Below the pieces are notes generated by a model, which had not been told where the DNA came from, ran no database searches, and saw only the letters and a program-made list of their open reading frames with translations. Positions 1 to 13,500 of a stretch of 64,000 nucleotides of DNA are shown here, in pieces (within the stretch, counting starts at the first letter, position 1; each line of letters begins with the position of its first letter). The position numbers and the translations under genes are program-made. Source of the DNA: Plantago ovata (Eukaryota; Streptophyta; Magnoliopsida; Lamiales; Plantaginaceae); contig CM051458.1 of NCBI GenBank assembly GCA_028274465.1, forward strand, positions 25,745,566 through 25,809,565. Direction: 5' to 3'.

Positions 1-3000
1 TGTTCCATTATGATATCCCTTTCCTCAAACATAGGAGAGAACTAACTACAAGTACTGTAGTTGAAACTAACCTTTCCATTACCCTTACAAACTAGATTAG
101 TTGTCTATTGATTCATTCATTCACTTTCTATTGCTTTAGGTAGATGAAGATACAATCCCATGTAAAGAATGAGTTGTATGTCTTCCCTTTATCTAGAACA
201 ACAACTAGATCACTAGATTAGTTAGATTGCTATTTAGAGTGTTCCATTATGATATCCCTTTCCTCAAACATAGGAGAGAACTAACTACAAGTACTGTAGT
301 TGAAACTAACCTTTCCATTACCCTTACAAACTAGATTAGTTGTCTATTGATTCATTCATTCACTTTCTATTGCTTTAGGTAGATGAAAGATACAATCCCA
401 TGTAAAGAATGAGTTGTATGTCTTCCCTTTATCTAGAACAACAACTAGATCACTAGATTAGTTAGATTGCTATTTAGAGTGTTCCATTATGATATCCATT
501 TCCTCAAACATAGGAGAGAACTAACTACAAGTACTGTAGTTGAAACTAACCTTTCCATTACCCTTACAAACTAGATTAGTTGTCTATTGATTCATTCATT
601 CACTTTCTATTGCTTTAGGTAGATGAAGATACAATCCCATGTAAAGAATGAGTTGTATGTCTTCCCTTTATCTAGAACAACAACTAGATCACTAGATTAG
701 TTAGATTGCTATTTAGAGTGTTCCATTATGATATCCCTTTCCTCAAACATAGGAGAGAACTAACTACAAGTACTATAGTTGAAACTAACCTTTCCATTAC
801 CCTTACAAACTAGATTAGTTGTCTATTGATTCATTCATTCACTTTCTATTGCTTTAGGTAGATGAAGATACAATCCCATGTAAAGAATGAGTTGTATGTC
901 TTCCCTTTATCTAGAACAACAACTAGATCACTAGATTAGTTAGATTGCTATTTAGAGTGTTCCATTATGATATCCATTTCCTCAAACATAGGAGAGAACT
1001 AACTACAAGTACTGTAGTTGAAACTAACCTTTCCATTACCCTTACAAACTAGATTAGTTGTCTATTGATTCATTCATTCACTTTCTATTGCTTTAGGTAG
1101 ATGAAGATACAATCCCATGTAAAGAATGAGTTGTATGTCTTCCCTTTATCTAGAACAACAACTAGATCACTAGATTAGTTAGATTGCTATTTAGAGTGTT
1201 CCATTATGATATCCCTTTCCTCAAACATAGGAGAGAACTAACTACAAGTACTATAGTTGAAACTAACCTTTCCATTACCCTTACAAACTAGATTAGTTGT
1301 CTATTGATTCATTCATTCACTTTCTATTGCTTTAGGTAGATGAAGATACAATCCCATGTAAAGAATGAGTTGTATGTCTTCCCTTTATCTAGAACAACAA
1401 CTAGATCACTAGATTAGTTAGATTGCTATTTAGAGTGTTCCATTATGATATCCCTTTCCTCAAACATAGGAGAGAACTAACTACAAGTACTATAGTTGAA
1501 ACTAACCTTTCCATTACCCTTACAAACTAGATTAGTTGTCTATTGATTCATTCATTCACTTTCTATTGCTTTAGGTAGATGAAAGATACAATCCCATGTA
1601 AAGAATGAGTTGTATGTCTTCCCTTTATCTAGAACAACAACTAGATCACTAGATTAGTTAGATTGCTATTTAGAGTGTTCCATTATGATATCCATTTCCT
1701 CAAACATAGGAGAGAACTAACTACAAGTACTGTAGTTGAAACTAACCTTTCCATTACCCTTACAAACTAGATTAGTTGTCTATTGATTCATTCATTCACT
1801 TTCTATTGCTTTAGGTAGATGAAGATACAATCCCATGTAAAGAATGAGTTGTATGTCTTCCCTTTATCTAGAACAACAACTAGATCACTAGATTAGTTAG
1901 ATTGCTATTTAGAGTGTTCCATTATGATATCCCTTTCCTCAAACATAGGAGAGAACTAACTACAAGTACTATAGTTGAAACTAACCTTTCCATTACCCTT
2001 ACAAACTAGATTAGTTGTCTATTGATTCATTCATTCACTTTCTATTGCTTTAGGTAGATGAAAGATACAATCCCATGTAAAGAATGAGTTGTATGTCTTC
2101 CCTTTATCTAGAACAACAACTAGATCACTAGATTAGTTAGATTGCTATTTAGAGTGTTCCATTATGATATCCATTTCCTCAAACATAGGAGAGAACTAAC
2201 TACAAGTACTGTAGTTGAAACTAACCTTTCCATTACCCTTACAAACTAGATTAGTTGTCTATTGATTCATTCATTCACTTTCTATTGCTTTAGGTAGATG
2301 AAGATACAATCCCATGTAAAGAATGAGTTGTATGTCTTCCCTTTATCTAGAACAACAACTAGATCACTAGATTAGTTAGATTGCTATTTAGAGTGTTCCA
2401 TTATGATATCCCTTTCCTCAAACATAGGAGAGAACTAACTACAAGTACTATAGTGAAACTAACCTTTCCATTACCCTTACAAACTAGATTAGTTGTCTAT
2501 TGATTCATTCATTCACTTTCTATTGCTTTAGGTAGATGAAAGATACAATCCCATGTAAAGAATGAGTTGTATGTCTTCCCTTTATCTAGAACAACAACTA
2601 GATCACTAGATTAGTTAGATTGCTATTTAGAGTGTTCCATTATGATATCCATTTCCTCAAACATAGGAGAGAACTAACTACAAGTACTGTAGTTGAAACT
2701 AACCTTTCCATTACCCTTACAAACTAGATTAGTTGTCTATTGATTCATTCATTCACTTTCTATTGCTTTAGGTAGATGAAAGATACAATCCCATGTAAAG
2801 AATGAGTTGTATGTCTTCCCTTTATCTAGAACAACAACTAGATCACTAGATTAGTTAGATTGCTATTTAGAGTGTTCCATTATGATATCCCTTTCCTCAA
2901 ACATAGGAGAGAACTAACTACAAGTACTATAGTTGAAACTAACCTTTCCATTACCCTTACAAACTAGATTAGTTGTCTATTGATTCATTCATTCACTTTC

Positions 3001-3798
3001 TATTGCTTTAGGTAGATGAAGATACAATCCCATGTAAAGAATGAGTTGTATGTCTTCCCTTTATCTAGAACAACAACTAGATCACTAGATTAGTTAGATT
3101 GCTATTTAGAGTGTTCCATTATGATATCCATTTCCTCAAACATAGGAGAGAACTAACTACAAGTACTGTAGTTGAAACTAACCTTTCCATTACCCTTACA
3201 AACTAGATTAGTTGTCTATTGATTCATTCATTCACTTTCTATTGCTTTAGGTAGATGAAGATACAATCCCATGTAAAGAATGAGTTGTATGTCTTCCCTT
3301 TATCTAGAACAACAACTAGATCACTAGATTAGTTAGATTGCTATTTAGAGTGTTCCATTATGATATCCATTTCCTCAAACATAGGAGAGAACTAACTACA
3401 AGTACTATAGCTGAAACTAACCTTTCCATTACCCTTACAAACTAGATTAGTTGTCTATTGATTCATTCATTCACTTTCTATTGCTTTAGGTAGATGAAAG
3501 ATACAATCCCATGTAAAGAATGAGTTGTATGTCTTCCCTTTATCTAGAACAACAACTAGATCACTAGATTAGTTAGATTGCTATTTAGAGTGTTCCATTA
3601 TGATATCCCTTTCCTCAAACATAGGAGAGAACTAACTACAAGTACTATAGCTGAAACTAACCTTTCCATTACCCTTACAAACTAGATTAGTTGTCTATTG
3701 ATTCATTCATTCACTTTCTATTGCTTTAGGTAGATGAAAGATACAATCCCATGTAATGATGAGTTGTATCTTCCCTTATCTAGAACAACAACTAGATC
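1..3798. repeat. Satellite array I, A monomers only
   Basis: About 16 head-to-tail copies of a 239-240-bp AT-rich monomer; repeat starts fall for example at 1, 240, 480 and 719. The monomer begins tgttccattatgatatcc and ends gctatttagag. Two subtypes, 'ccctttcc' and 'ccatttcc', roughly alternate, giving a loose dimer of about 479 bp. A one-base difference (gatgaagata or gatgaaagata) explains the 239/240 lengths. No long B monomer occurs in this block. The last monomer, near 3755-3798, carries several single-base losses and stops at the LINE junction. I see no coding potential. Tandem arrays like this usually mark plant centromeric or subtelomeric heterochromatin; the location here is inferred. 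Confidence 0.97.
3788..3798 (+). repeat. Left target-site duplication of LINE a
   Basis: The 11 bp acaactagatc end the left satellite flank and recur at 6535-6545 just after the A-rich tail and a 'cac'. The satellite monomer normally reads acaactagatcactag here, so the LINE entered inside this motif. The length fits target-primed LINE integration. Confidence 0.8.
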
Positions 3799-6299
3799 CT
3801 CTTGACGCTAGGATCTATTCTTTCGAATTTGCTTTCTTATCATCAGTTTGTGTTTATTCTTGGAGAAGAATTCATGACTGCATTGCTTTGGCGTCTGAAG
3901 GTGTCAATAGTTTGGGTCTCCGTTGTATGGATGGGAACAGGTTATTAAGATCGATTCGTAAGGCTTTCGATACTTTAAACTGGGATTTTCTGCTTGAGGG
4001 TTACGGATTATGAATTTCAGACTCCTTTATAGCTTGGGTGCGATTCATTCTTCATTCTGCTAGACTTTCTGTTCTGATCAATGGTGCACCGGAAGGCTAT
4101 TCAGTTGCTCTCAAGGGGTTCGTCAAGGAGATCCTCTATCACCGTTACTTTTCTGTTTGGCCGAAGAGATCTTCAGTCGATTACTCACTCATTCGGCCTC
4201 ATAGGGGAGTTGTCTCCTTTATTTCTCGGTCGTAACATTACTTCCCCTCACATTTACTTTACGCCGATGATGTAATTGTTTTTTGCAGAGCTTCACCGTC
4301 GAACTGCAGGACTTTATTGAAGATACTTAGATGCTATAAGGATTGGTCCGGACAAAGCTACAACCCTGCCAAATCCGGGTTTACTTTAGTTCTTGTATTA
4401 CGCCAGCTCGCACTCGCCGTTTGGGTCGCATCTTGGCATTGGAACAGGTTCCTTACCTTTCTCGTACCTTGGTGTTCCGCTTTTGTGGGTGTTCCAAGAA
4501 GGCGCCTTTACAGGTATTGCGGATGGGATTATAGCCAAATTTGCTAGATGGAAAGGTTCTTCTTTGTCTATGGCAGGCCGTATATGTCTTGTGCACTCTG
4601 TTATTCAAGGTGCGTTTGTTCATTCAATGATGGTTTATAGATGGCCAAAGTATCTTCTTCGCTTTGTAGAAAGTAGAATGCGGAACTTTGTCTTCACGGG
4701 TGATATTCTCAAGATTGGCACCATTCGGGTCTCTTGGAAGCGTTGTTGTGCGCCTAAGGGTGAAGGGGGTTTGGGTCTTCGCTCAATGGTCGCTGCCAAT
4801 ATTCATTCCTCTCTCGGTTACCTGGGATGTTTTGAATCAAAAGCGCCCTATATGAGTATTTTGCTTGATCGCTTTTTCTCCATGGTCAATTACGGAGTTA
4901 TGTTCGTTCTTCGATTTGGTTTGGTTTTAAGGATAGCTATCCTGCTCTTATCAATGGGTCTCGCTGGTTGGTTGGGAGCAACTCACAGATTCGCTTTGGC
5001 TTGATAATTGGCTGGGTTACTGCATTGCGGATAGAATTGAGATACTCATCTTAGGCATCATTTTGATTTCGCCATCTCTGACTATGTGACGAATGATAGC
5101 TGGGATCTCATTCCAGAATTTGTTGCGGCATATCCGGAGGTTGCTTATGATATCTTCAATTACCAGTTAGCTCCTGCTGGGGAGGACACAAGAATCTGGA
5201 CTTCTTCTAGAGATGGCACTACTTCTAGTGCAATTTTCTATCAGCATCTACGCCCATCCTTCCCTACGGTTAATTGGGGAGACTGGATTTGGTCCTCTTA
5301 CATTCCTCCTCGACGTTCTATCACTACTTGGAAAGCTATCCAAAACAAGCTCCTACCCTGATAATCTTCGCACTATGGGTTTATGGGACCTTCGATTTGT
5401 ATTTTCTGCATGTCTAATGAAGAGGATATGGACCACATGTTGGTGAGATGTACATTTACCCATACTATTTGGTTGCGTATATTTTGATATTTTTCATTTG
5501 ACTATGCCAGATTTTAATGGGTTCCACGAGTTGGTGTTATTTGCGATGGCCAGACGATTCAGTACACAGGTTTCTGCTCTATGGGACTAGTGTTTGTTAC
5601 CTTGGTGTGGATTTTATGGTCTACTCGCAACCGCTGGATTTTTGAGAACAAGCAGTTCTCTATTTCCTCCGTTCTCCATAGGCTATTGCGCACGGTTCAT
5701 GAGCAAGGCAACCTTCTAAAGGTACGATGTATAATTCTGTGGATGATCTTATGACTTTGCATACTTTTGGCATTACAGGTTGCTCTAGACCTCCTCCCGT
5801 GATTAAAGAGGTTCACTGGATTCCGCCTTCAAGTGGATGGATTAAATGCAACACCGATGGTAGTGCTAAAGGTGCTCCGGCGATGCTATTGCAGCTGGGG
5901 TTTTTAGGGATGCCTTCGGTGTGGGTGAAGGGTTGTTTTGTGCAACATTTGGGTCGTCTTTTTGCTTTTGAAGCCGAGTTGGCAGCCGTGATGTATGCCA
6001 TTGAGATTGCGGTTTTACACGGCTGGAATAAGCTTTGGCTGAGACGGATTCAGCCTATGTCGAAGGCTTTTGCTCACTCGCTCCAAAAATGTTCCTGGCA
6101 GTTTCGAAATCGTTGGTTGAGGGTTCTCGCGCTGTTGGGACTTTTGATTTCAAGATCACGCATATCTATAGGGAAGGCATGCAGTAGCAGATACTCTTCT
6201 AATCACCATACCGATGGTTATTGGCCTCATCAAATTGATTGTATTGTGGATCAGGTGCTCAGAGATGCTTCGGGCAGCCTTATTTTCGTTTCATGCAGC
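3799..6299 (+). pseudogene. Broken LINE ORF2 fragment (RT, zinc-binding, RNase H)
   Basis: The translation is spread over several frames. A piece at about 3860-4010 matches RT around the HQFGF...RRIHDCIALASEG region and AFDTLNWDF. The stretch 4393-5004 matches the RT thumb side, with conserved words such as FARWKGSSLSMAGR and FVHSMMVYRWPK. The stretch 5086-5361 matches the zf-RVT region (PPRRSIT.WKAI). From 5727 RNase H begins (IKCNTDGSAKGAP, then frameshifts before FEAELAAV). Compared with LINE e I count at least eight indels in the RNase H part, for example a lost g near 5880, an extra g near 5925 and a lost t near 6041. It has no single open frame as written, so it is either a dead copy or a low-quality consensus. 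Confidence 0.85.
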
Positions 6300-6319
6300 A
6301 CTAACACTCAGGCACTCTT

Positions 6320-6406
6320 CCCATCTGTAGGTTTTTCCCACTGGGTTTTTCTATGGATGGGTTTTAACGAGGCCCGTGGTTGCAACCAGGAATTTTCTTT
6401 TCCTGG
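6320..6406 (+). other. LINE a 3' UTR paired hairpins
   Basis: Hairpin 1 has arms CCCATCTGTAG (6320-6330) and CTATGGATGGG (6351-6361), which pair fully if two G-U pairs are allowed. A constant linker ttttaacgaggcccg follows. Hairpin 2 pairs CCAGGAA (6386-6392) with TTCCTGG (6400-6406). Both recur in the other LINE copies with compensatory changes. Confidence 0.75.
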
Positions 6407-6534
6407 GTTAGTTTTCTGTGTACATTAGATTTGTCTTTGTATTCTTGTTTGCATCTACGTCCGCATGTGGGCTGTAGATTGGTCTCTGACATTCTGTTAT
6501 TTTTATACAAGCGCGGTTTATTTAAAAAAAACAC

Positions 6535-6579
6535 ACAACTAGATCACTAGATAGTTAGATTGCTATTTAGAGTGTTCCA
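6535..6579. repeat. Satellite remnant with right TSD of LINE a
   Basis: Begins with the TSD acaactagatc (6535-6545) and continues as A-monomer satellite up to gtgttcca, where the assembly gap begins. It reads ctagatagtt instead of ctagattagtt, another one-base loss beside the gap. Confidence 0.85.
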
Positions 6580-6679
6580 NNNNNNNNNNNNNNNNNNNNN
6601 NNNNNNNNNNNNNNNNNNNNNNNNNNNNNNNNNNNNNNNNNNNNNNNNNNNNNNNNNNNNNNNNNNNNNNNNNNNNNNN
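6580..6679. other. Assembly gap (100 N)
   Basis: Exactly 100 N, the usual placeholder for a gap of unknown size. Satellite lies on both sides, so an unknown number of monomers may be missing. Confidence 0.99.
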
Positions 6680-7270
6680 TATTGCTTTAGGTAGATGAAA
6701 GATACAATCCCATGTAAAGAATGAGTTGTATGTCTTCCCTTTATCTAGAACAACAACTAGATCACTAGATTAGTTAGATTGCTATTTAGAGTGTTCCATT
6801 ATGATATCCCTTTCCTCAAACATAGGAGAGAACTAACTACAAGTACTGTAGTTGAAACTAACCTTTCCAGTACCCTTACAAACTAGATTAGTTGTCTATT
6901 GATTCATTCATTCACTTTCTATTGCTTTAGGTAGATGAACGATACAATCCCATGTAAAGAATGAGTTGTATGTCTTCCCTTTATCTAGAACAACAACTAG
7001 ATCACTAGATTAGTTATATTGCTATTTAGAGTGTTCCATTACGATATCCATTTCCTCAATCATAGGAGAGAACTAACTACAAGTACTGTAGTTGAAACTA
7101 ACCTTTCCATTACCCTTACAAACTAGATTAGTTGTCTATTGATTCATTCATTCACTTTCTATTGCTTTAGGTAGATGAAGATACGATCCCATGTAAAGAA
7201 TGAGTTGTATGTCTTCCCTTTATCTAGAACAACAACTAGATCACTAGATTAGTTAGATTGCTATATAGAG

Positions 7271-7548
7271 TGTTCTGTTATGATATCCCTTTCCGCAAAC
7301 ATAGGAGAGAACTAACTACAAGTACTAGAGTTATACACACAATCAAATAAGAAGTTCCCTTGCTTCCTTAATGAGAAAGTTAAAGAGTCCATTAAAACTA
7401 ACCTATCTATTGTGCTTACTAACTAGATGATTCATTCATCCACTTTATATTGCTTTATGTAGATGAAAGATACAATGCCATGTAAACAATGAGTTGTATG
7501 TATAGAACAACAACTAGATCACTAGATTAGTTAGATTGCTATTTAGAG
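7271..7548. repeat. Type B satellite monomer (278 bp), representative
   Basis: Shares both ends with monomer A. After 'caagtact' it carries an extra stretch of about 65 bp (agagttatacacacaatcaa and onward through gttcccttgcttcc to gagtccatt). It then lacks about 13 bp of 'ttgtctattgattc' and about 10 bp of 'cttccctttatc'. The net difference from A is about +39 bp. It is preceded by a monomer ending ctatatagag and begins tgttctgttatg with 'ccgcaaac', a signature repeated at nearly every B in this array. Confidence 0.9.
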
Positions 7549-10500
7549 TGTTCCATTATGATATCCATTTCCTCAAACATAGGAGAGAACTAACTACAAG
7601 TACTGTAGTTGAAACTAACCTTTCCAGTACCCTTACAAACTAGATTAGTTGTTTATTGATTCATTCATTCAGTTTCTATTGCTTTAGGTAGATGAAGATA
7701 CGATCCCATGTAAAGAATGAGTTGTATGTCTTCCCTTTATCTAGAACAACAACTAGATCACTAGATTAGTTAGATTGCTATTTAGAGTGTTCCATTATGA
7801 TATCCCTTTCCTCAAACATAGGAGAGAACTAACTACAAGTACTATAGCTGAAACTAACCTTTCCATTACCCTTACAAACTAGATTAGTTGTCTATTGATT
7901 CATTCATTCACTTTCTATTGCTTTAGGTAGATGAACGATACAATCCCATGTAAAGAATGAGTTGTATGTCTTCCCTTTATCTAGAACAACAACTAGATCA
8001 CTAGATTAGTTAGATTGCTATTTAGAGTGTTCCATTATGATATCCATTTCCTCAAACATAGGAGAGAACTAACTACAAGTACTGTAGTTGAAACTAACCT
8101 TTCCATTACCCTTACAAACTAGATTAGTTGTCTATTGATTCATTCATTCACTTTCTATTGCTTTAGGTAGATGAAGATACGATCCCATGTAAAGAATGAG
8201 TTGTATGTCTTCCCTTTATCTAGAACAACAACAAGATCACTAGATTAGTTAGATTGCTATATAGAGTGTTCTGTTATGATATCCCTTTCCGCAAACATAG
8301 GAGAGAACTAACTACAAGTACTAGAGTTATACACACAATCAAATAAGAAGTTCCCTTGCTTCCTTAATGAGAAAGTTAAAGAGTCCATTAAAACTAACCT
8401 ATCTATTGTGCTTACTAACTAGATGATTCATTCATCCACTTTATATTGCTTTATGTAGATGAAAGATACAATGCCATGTAAAGAATGAGTTGTATGTATA
8501 GAACAACTACTAGATCACTAGATTAGTTAGATTGCTATTTAGAGTGTTCCATTATGATATCCATTTCCTCAAACATAGGAGAGAACTAACTACAAGTACT
8601 GTAGTTGAAACTAACCTTTCCAGTACCCTTACAAACTAGATTAGTTGTTTATTGATTCATTCATTCACTTTCTATTGCTTTAGGTAGATGAAGATACGAT
8701 CCCATGTAAAGAATGAGTTGTATGTCTTCCCTTTATCTAGAACAACAACTAGATCACTAGATTAGTTAGATTGCTATTTAGAGTGTTCCATTATGATATC
8801 CATTTCCTCAAACATAGGAGAGAACTAACTACAAGTACTGTAGTTGAAACTAACCTTTCCAGTACCCTTACAAACTAGATTAGTTGTCTATTGATTCATT
8901 CATTCACTTTCTATTGCTTTAGGTAGATGAAGATACAATCCCATGTAAAGAATGAGTTGTATGTCTTCCCTTTATCTAGAACAACAACTAGATCACTAGA
9001 TTAGTTAGATTGCTATTTAGAGTGTTCCATTATGATATCCCTTTCCTCAAACATAGGAGAGAACTAACTACAAGTACTATAGCTGAAACTAACCTTTCCA
9101 TTACCCTTACAAACTAGATTAGTTGTCTATTGATTCATTCATTCACTTTCTATTGCTTTAGGTAGATGAACGATACAATCCCATGTAAAGAATGAGTTGT
9201 ATGTCTCCCTTTATCTAGAACAACAACTAGATCACTAGATTAGTTAGATTGCTATTTAGAGTGTTCCATTACGATATCCATTTCCTCAATCATAGGAGAG
9301 AACTAACTACAAGTACTGTAGTTGAAACTAACCTTTCCATTACCCTTACAAACTAGATTAGTTGTCTATTGATTCATTCATTCACTTTCTATTGCTTTAG
9401 GTAGATGAAGATACGATCCCATGTAAAGAATGAGTTGTATGTCTTCCCTTTATCTAGAACAACAACTAGATCACTAGATTAGTTAGATTGCTATATAGAG
9501 TGTTCTGTTATGATATCCCTTTCCGCAAACATAGGAGAGAACTAACTACAAGTACTAGAGTTATACACACAATCAAATAAGAAGTTCCCTTGCTTCCTTA
9601 ATGAGAAAGTTAAAGAGTCCATTAAAACTAACCTATCTATTGTGCTTACTAACTAGATGATTCATTCATCCACTTTATATTGCTTTATGTAGATGAAAGA
9701 TACAATGCCATGTAAAGAATGAGTTGTATGTATAGAACAACTACTAGATCACTAGATTAGTTAGATTGCTATTTAGAGTGTTCCATTATGATATCCATTT
9801 CCTCAAACATAGGAGAGAACTAACTACAAGTACTGTAGTTGAAACTAACCTTTCCATTACCCTTACAAACTAGATTAGTTGTCTATTGATTCATTCATTC
9901 ACTTTCTATTGCTTTAGGTAGATGAAAGATACAATCCCATGTAAAGAATGAGTTGTATGTCTTCCCTTTATCTAGAACAACAACTACATCACTAGATTAG
10001 TTAGATTGCTATTTAGAGTGTTCCATTATGATATCCCTTTCCTCAAACATAGGAGAGAACTAACTACAAGTACTATAGCTGAAACTAACCTTTCCATTAC
10101 CCTTACAAACTAGATTAGTTGTCTATTGATTCATTCATTCACTTTCTATTGCTTTAGGTAGATGAAAGATACAATCCCATGTAAAGAATGAGTTGTATGT
10201 CTTCCCTTTATCGAGAACAACAACTAGATCACTAGATTAGTTAGATTGCTATTTAGAGTGTTCCATTATGATATCCATTTCCTCAAACATAGGAGAGAAC
10301 TAACTACAAGTACTGTAGTTGAAACTAACCTTTCCAGTACCCTTACAAACTAGATTAGTTGTTTATTGATTCATTCATTCAGTTTCTATTGCTTTAGGTA
10401 GATGAAGATACGATCCCATGTAAAGAATGAGTTGTATGTCTTCCCTTTATCTAGAACAAAAACTAGATCACTAGATTAGTTAGATTGCTATTTAGAGTGT

Positions 10501-13500
10501 TCCATTATGATATCCCTTTCCTCAAACATAGGAGAGAACTAACTACAAGTACTATAGCTGAAACTAACCTTTCCAGTACCCTTACAAACTAGATTAGTTG
10601 TCTATTGATTCATTCATTCACTTTCTATTGCTTTAGGTAGATGAAAGATACAATCCCATGTAAAGAATGAGTTGTATGTCTTCCCTTTATCTAGAACAAC
10701 AACTAGATCACTAGATTAGTTAGATTGCTATTTAGAGTGTTCCATTATGATATCCATTTCCTCAAACATAGGAGAGAACTAACTACAAGTACTAGTAGTT
10801 GAAACTAACCTTTCCATTACCCTTACAAACTAGATTAGTTGTCTATTGATTCATTCATTCACTTTCTATTGCTTTAGGTAGATGAAAGATACAATCCCAT
10901 GTAAAGAATGAGTTGTATGTCTTCCCTTTATCTAGAACAACAACTAGATCACTAGATTAGTTAGATTGCTATTTAGAGTGTTCCATTATGATATCCCTTT
11001 CCTCAAACATAGGAGAGAACTAACTACAAGTACTGTAGTTGAAACTAACCTTTCCATTACCCTTACAAACTAGATTAGTTGTCTATTGATTCATTCATTC
11101 ACTTTCTATTGCTTTAGGTAGATGAAGATACAATCCCATGTAAAGAATGAGTTGTATGTCTTCCCTTTATCTAGAACAACAACTAGATCACTAGATTAGT
11201 TAGATTGCTATTTAGAGTGTTCCATTATGATATCCATTTCCTCAAACATAGGAGAGAACTAACTACAAGTACTGTAGTTGAAACTAACCTTTCCATTACC
11301 CTTACAAACTAGATTAGTTGTCTATTGATTCATTCATTCACTTTCTATTGCTTTAGGTAGATGAAGATACGATCCCATGTAAAGAATGAGTTGTATGTCT
11401 TCCCTTTATCTAGAACAACAACTAGATCACTAGATTAGTTAGATTGCTATTTAGAGTGTTCCATTATGATATCCCTTTCCTCAAACATAGGAGAGAACTA
11501 ACTACAAGTACTATAGCTGAAACTAACCTTTCCATTACCCTTACAAACTAGATTAGTTGTCTATTGATTCATTCATTCACTTTCTATTGCTTTAGGTAGA
11601 TGAAAGATACAATCCCATGTAAAGAATGAGTTGTATGTCTTCCCTTTATCTAGAACAACAACTAGATCACTAGATTAGTTAGATTGCTATTTAGAGTGTT
11701 CCATTATGATATCCATTTCCTCAAACATAGGAGAGAACTAACTACAAGTACTGTAGTTGAAACTAACCTTTCCAGTACCCTTACAAACTAGATTAGTTGT
11801 TTATTGATTCATTCATTCACTTTCTATTGCTTTAGGTAGATGAAGATACGATCCCATGTAAAGAATGAGTTGTATGTCTTCCCTTTATCTAGAACAACAA
11901 CTAGATCACTAGATTAGTTAGATTGCTATTTAGAGTGTTCCATTATGATATCCATTTCCTCAACATAGGAGAGAACTAACTACAAGTACTGTAGTTGAAA
12001 CTAACCTTTCCATTACCCTTACAAACTAGATTAGTTGTCTATTGATTCATTCATTCACTTTCTATTGCTTTAGGTAGATGAAGATACAATCCCATGTAAA
12101 GAATGAGTTGTATGTCTTCCCTTTATCTAGAACAACAACTAGATCACTAGATTAGTTAGATTGCTATTTAGAGTGTTCCATTATGATATCCCTTTCCTCA
12201 AACATAGGAGAGAACTAACTACAAGTACTGTAGTTGAAACTAACCTTTCCATTACCCTTACAAACTAGATTAGTTGTCTATTGATTCATTCATTCACTTT
12301 CTATTGCTTTAGGTAGATGAACGATACAATCCCATGTAAAGAATGAGTTGTATGTCTTCCCTTTATCTAGAACAACAACTAGATCACTAGATTAGTTAGA
12401 TTGCTATTTAGAGTGTTCCATTACGATATCCATTTCCTCAATCATAGGAGAGAACTAACTACAAGTACTGTAGTTGAAACTAACCTTTCCATTACCCTTA
12501 CAAACTAGATTAGTTGTCTATTGATTCATTCATTCACTTTCTATTGCTTTAGGTAGATGAAGATACGATCCCATGTAAAGAATGAGTTGTATGTCTTCCC
12601 TTTATCTAGAACAACAACTAGATCACTAGATTAGTTAGATTGCTATATAGAGTGTTCTGTTATGATATCCCTTTCCGCAAACATAGGAGAGAACTAACTA
12701 CAAGTACTAGAGTTATACACACAATCAAATAAGAAGTTCCCTTGCTTCCTTAATGAGAAAGTTAAAGAGTCCATTAAAACTAACCTATCTATTGTGCTTA
12801 CTAACTAGATGATTCATTCATCCACTTTATATTGCTTTATGTAGATGAAAGATACAATGCCATGTAAACAATGAGTTGTATGTATGGAACAACAACTAGA
12901 TCACTAGATTAGTTAGATTGCTATTTAGAGTGTTCCATTATGATATCCATTTCCTCAAACATAGGAGAGAACTAACTACAAGTACTGTAGTTGAAACTAA
13001 CCTTTCCAGTACCCTTACAAACTAGATTAGTTGTTTATTGATTCATTCATTCAGTTTCTATTGCTTTAGGTAGATGAAGATACGATCCCATGTAAAGAAT
13101 GAGTTGTATGTCTTCCCTTTATCTAGAACAAAAACTAGATCACTAGATTAGTTAGATTGCTATTTAGAGTGTTCCATTATGATATCCCTTTCCTCAAACA
13201 TAGGAGAGAACTAACTACAAGTACTATAGCTGAAACTAACCTTTCCATTACCCTTACAAACTAGATTAGTTGTCTATTGATTCATTCATTCACTTTCTAT
13301 TGCTTTAGGTAGATGAACGATACAATCCCATGTAAAGAATGAGTTGTATGTCTTCCCTTTATCTAGAACAACAACTAGATCACTAGATTAGTTAGATTGC
13401 TATTTAGAGTGTTCCATTATGATATCCATTTCCTCAAACATAGGAGAGAACTAACTACAAGTACTGTAGTTGAAACTAACCTTTCCATTACCCTTACAAA

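Larger units (their letters stand above)
3799..6531 (+). mobile_element. LINE a: 5'-truncated plant L1-type element
   Basis: A non-LTR retrotransposon copy inserted in the satellite. Its 5' end aligns with about 33563 of LINE b, so it starts inside the reverse-transcriptase domain. It runs through RT, the zinc-binding region, RNase H and the 3' UTR to a short A run at 6524-6531. An 11-bp TSD flanks it. The last 850 bp are nearly the same as LINE e (30079-30924). It differs from LINEs b and e by many one-base gains and losses, mostly in homopolymers, which break the frame. The right flank is only about 40 bp of satellite before an assembly gap, so these indels may be consensus errors rather than decay. 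Confidence 0.93.

Noticed and set aside
80..100. 'attacccttac' in every monomer resembling plant telomere repeats (CCCTAAA)n
   Set aside because: A single near-match per monomer, not tandem heptamers.
1..3798. Regular direct repeats that could suggest a CRISPR array
   Set aside because: Whole 240-bp monomers repeat without unique spacers, in a plant retroelement context. This is satellite DNA.
3756..4013. 85-codon open frame starting in satellite
   Set aside because: It begins in the satellite flank and runs by chance into the broken LINE RT fragment. It is not a gene.
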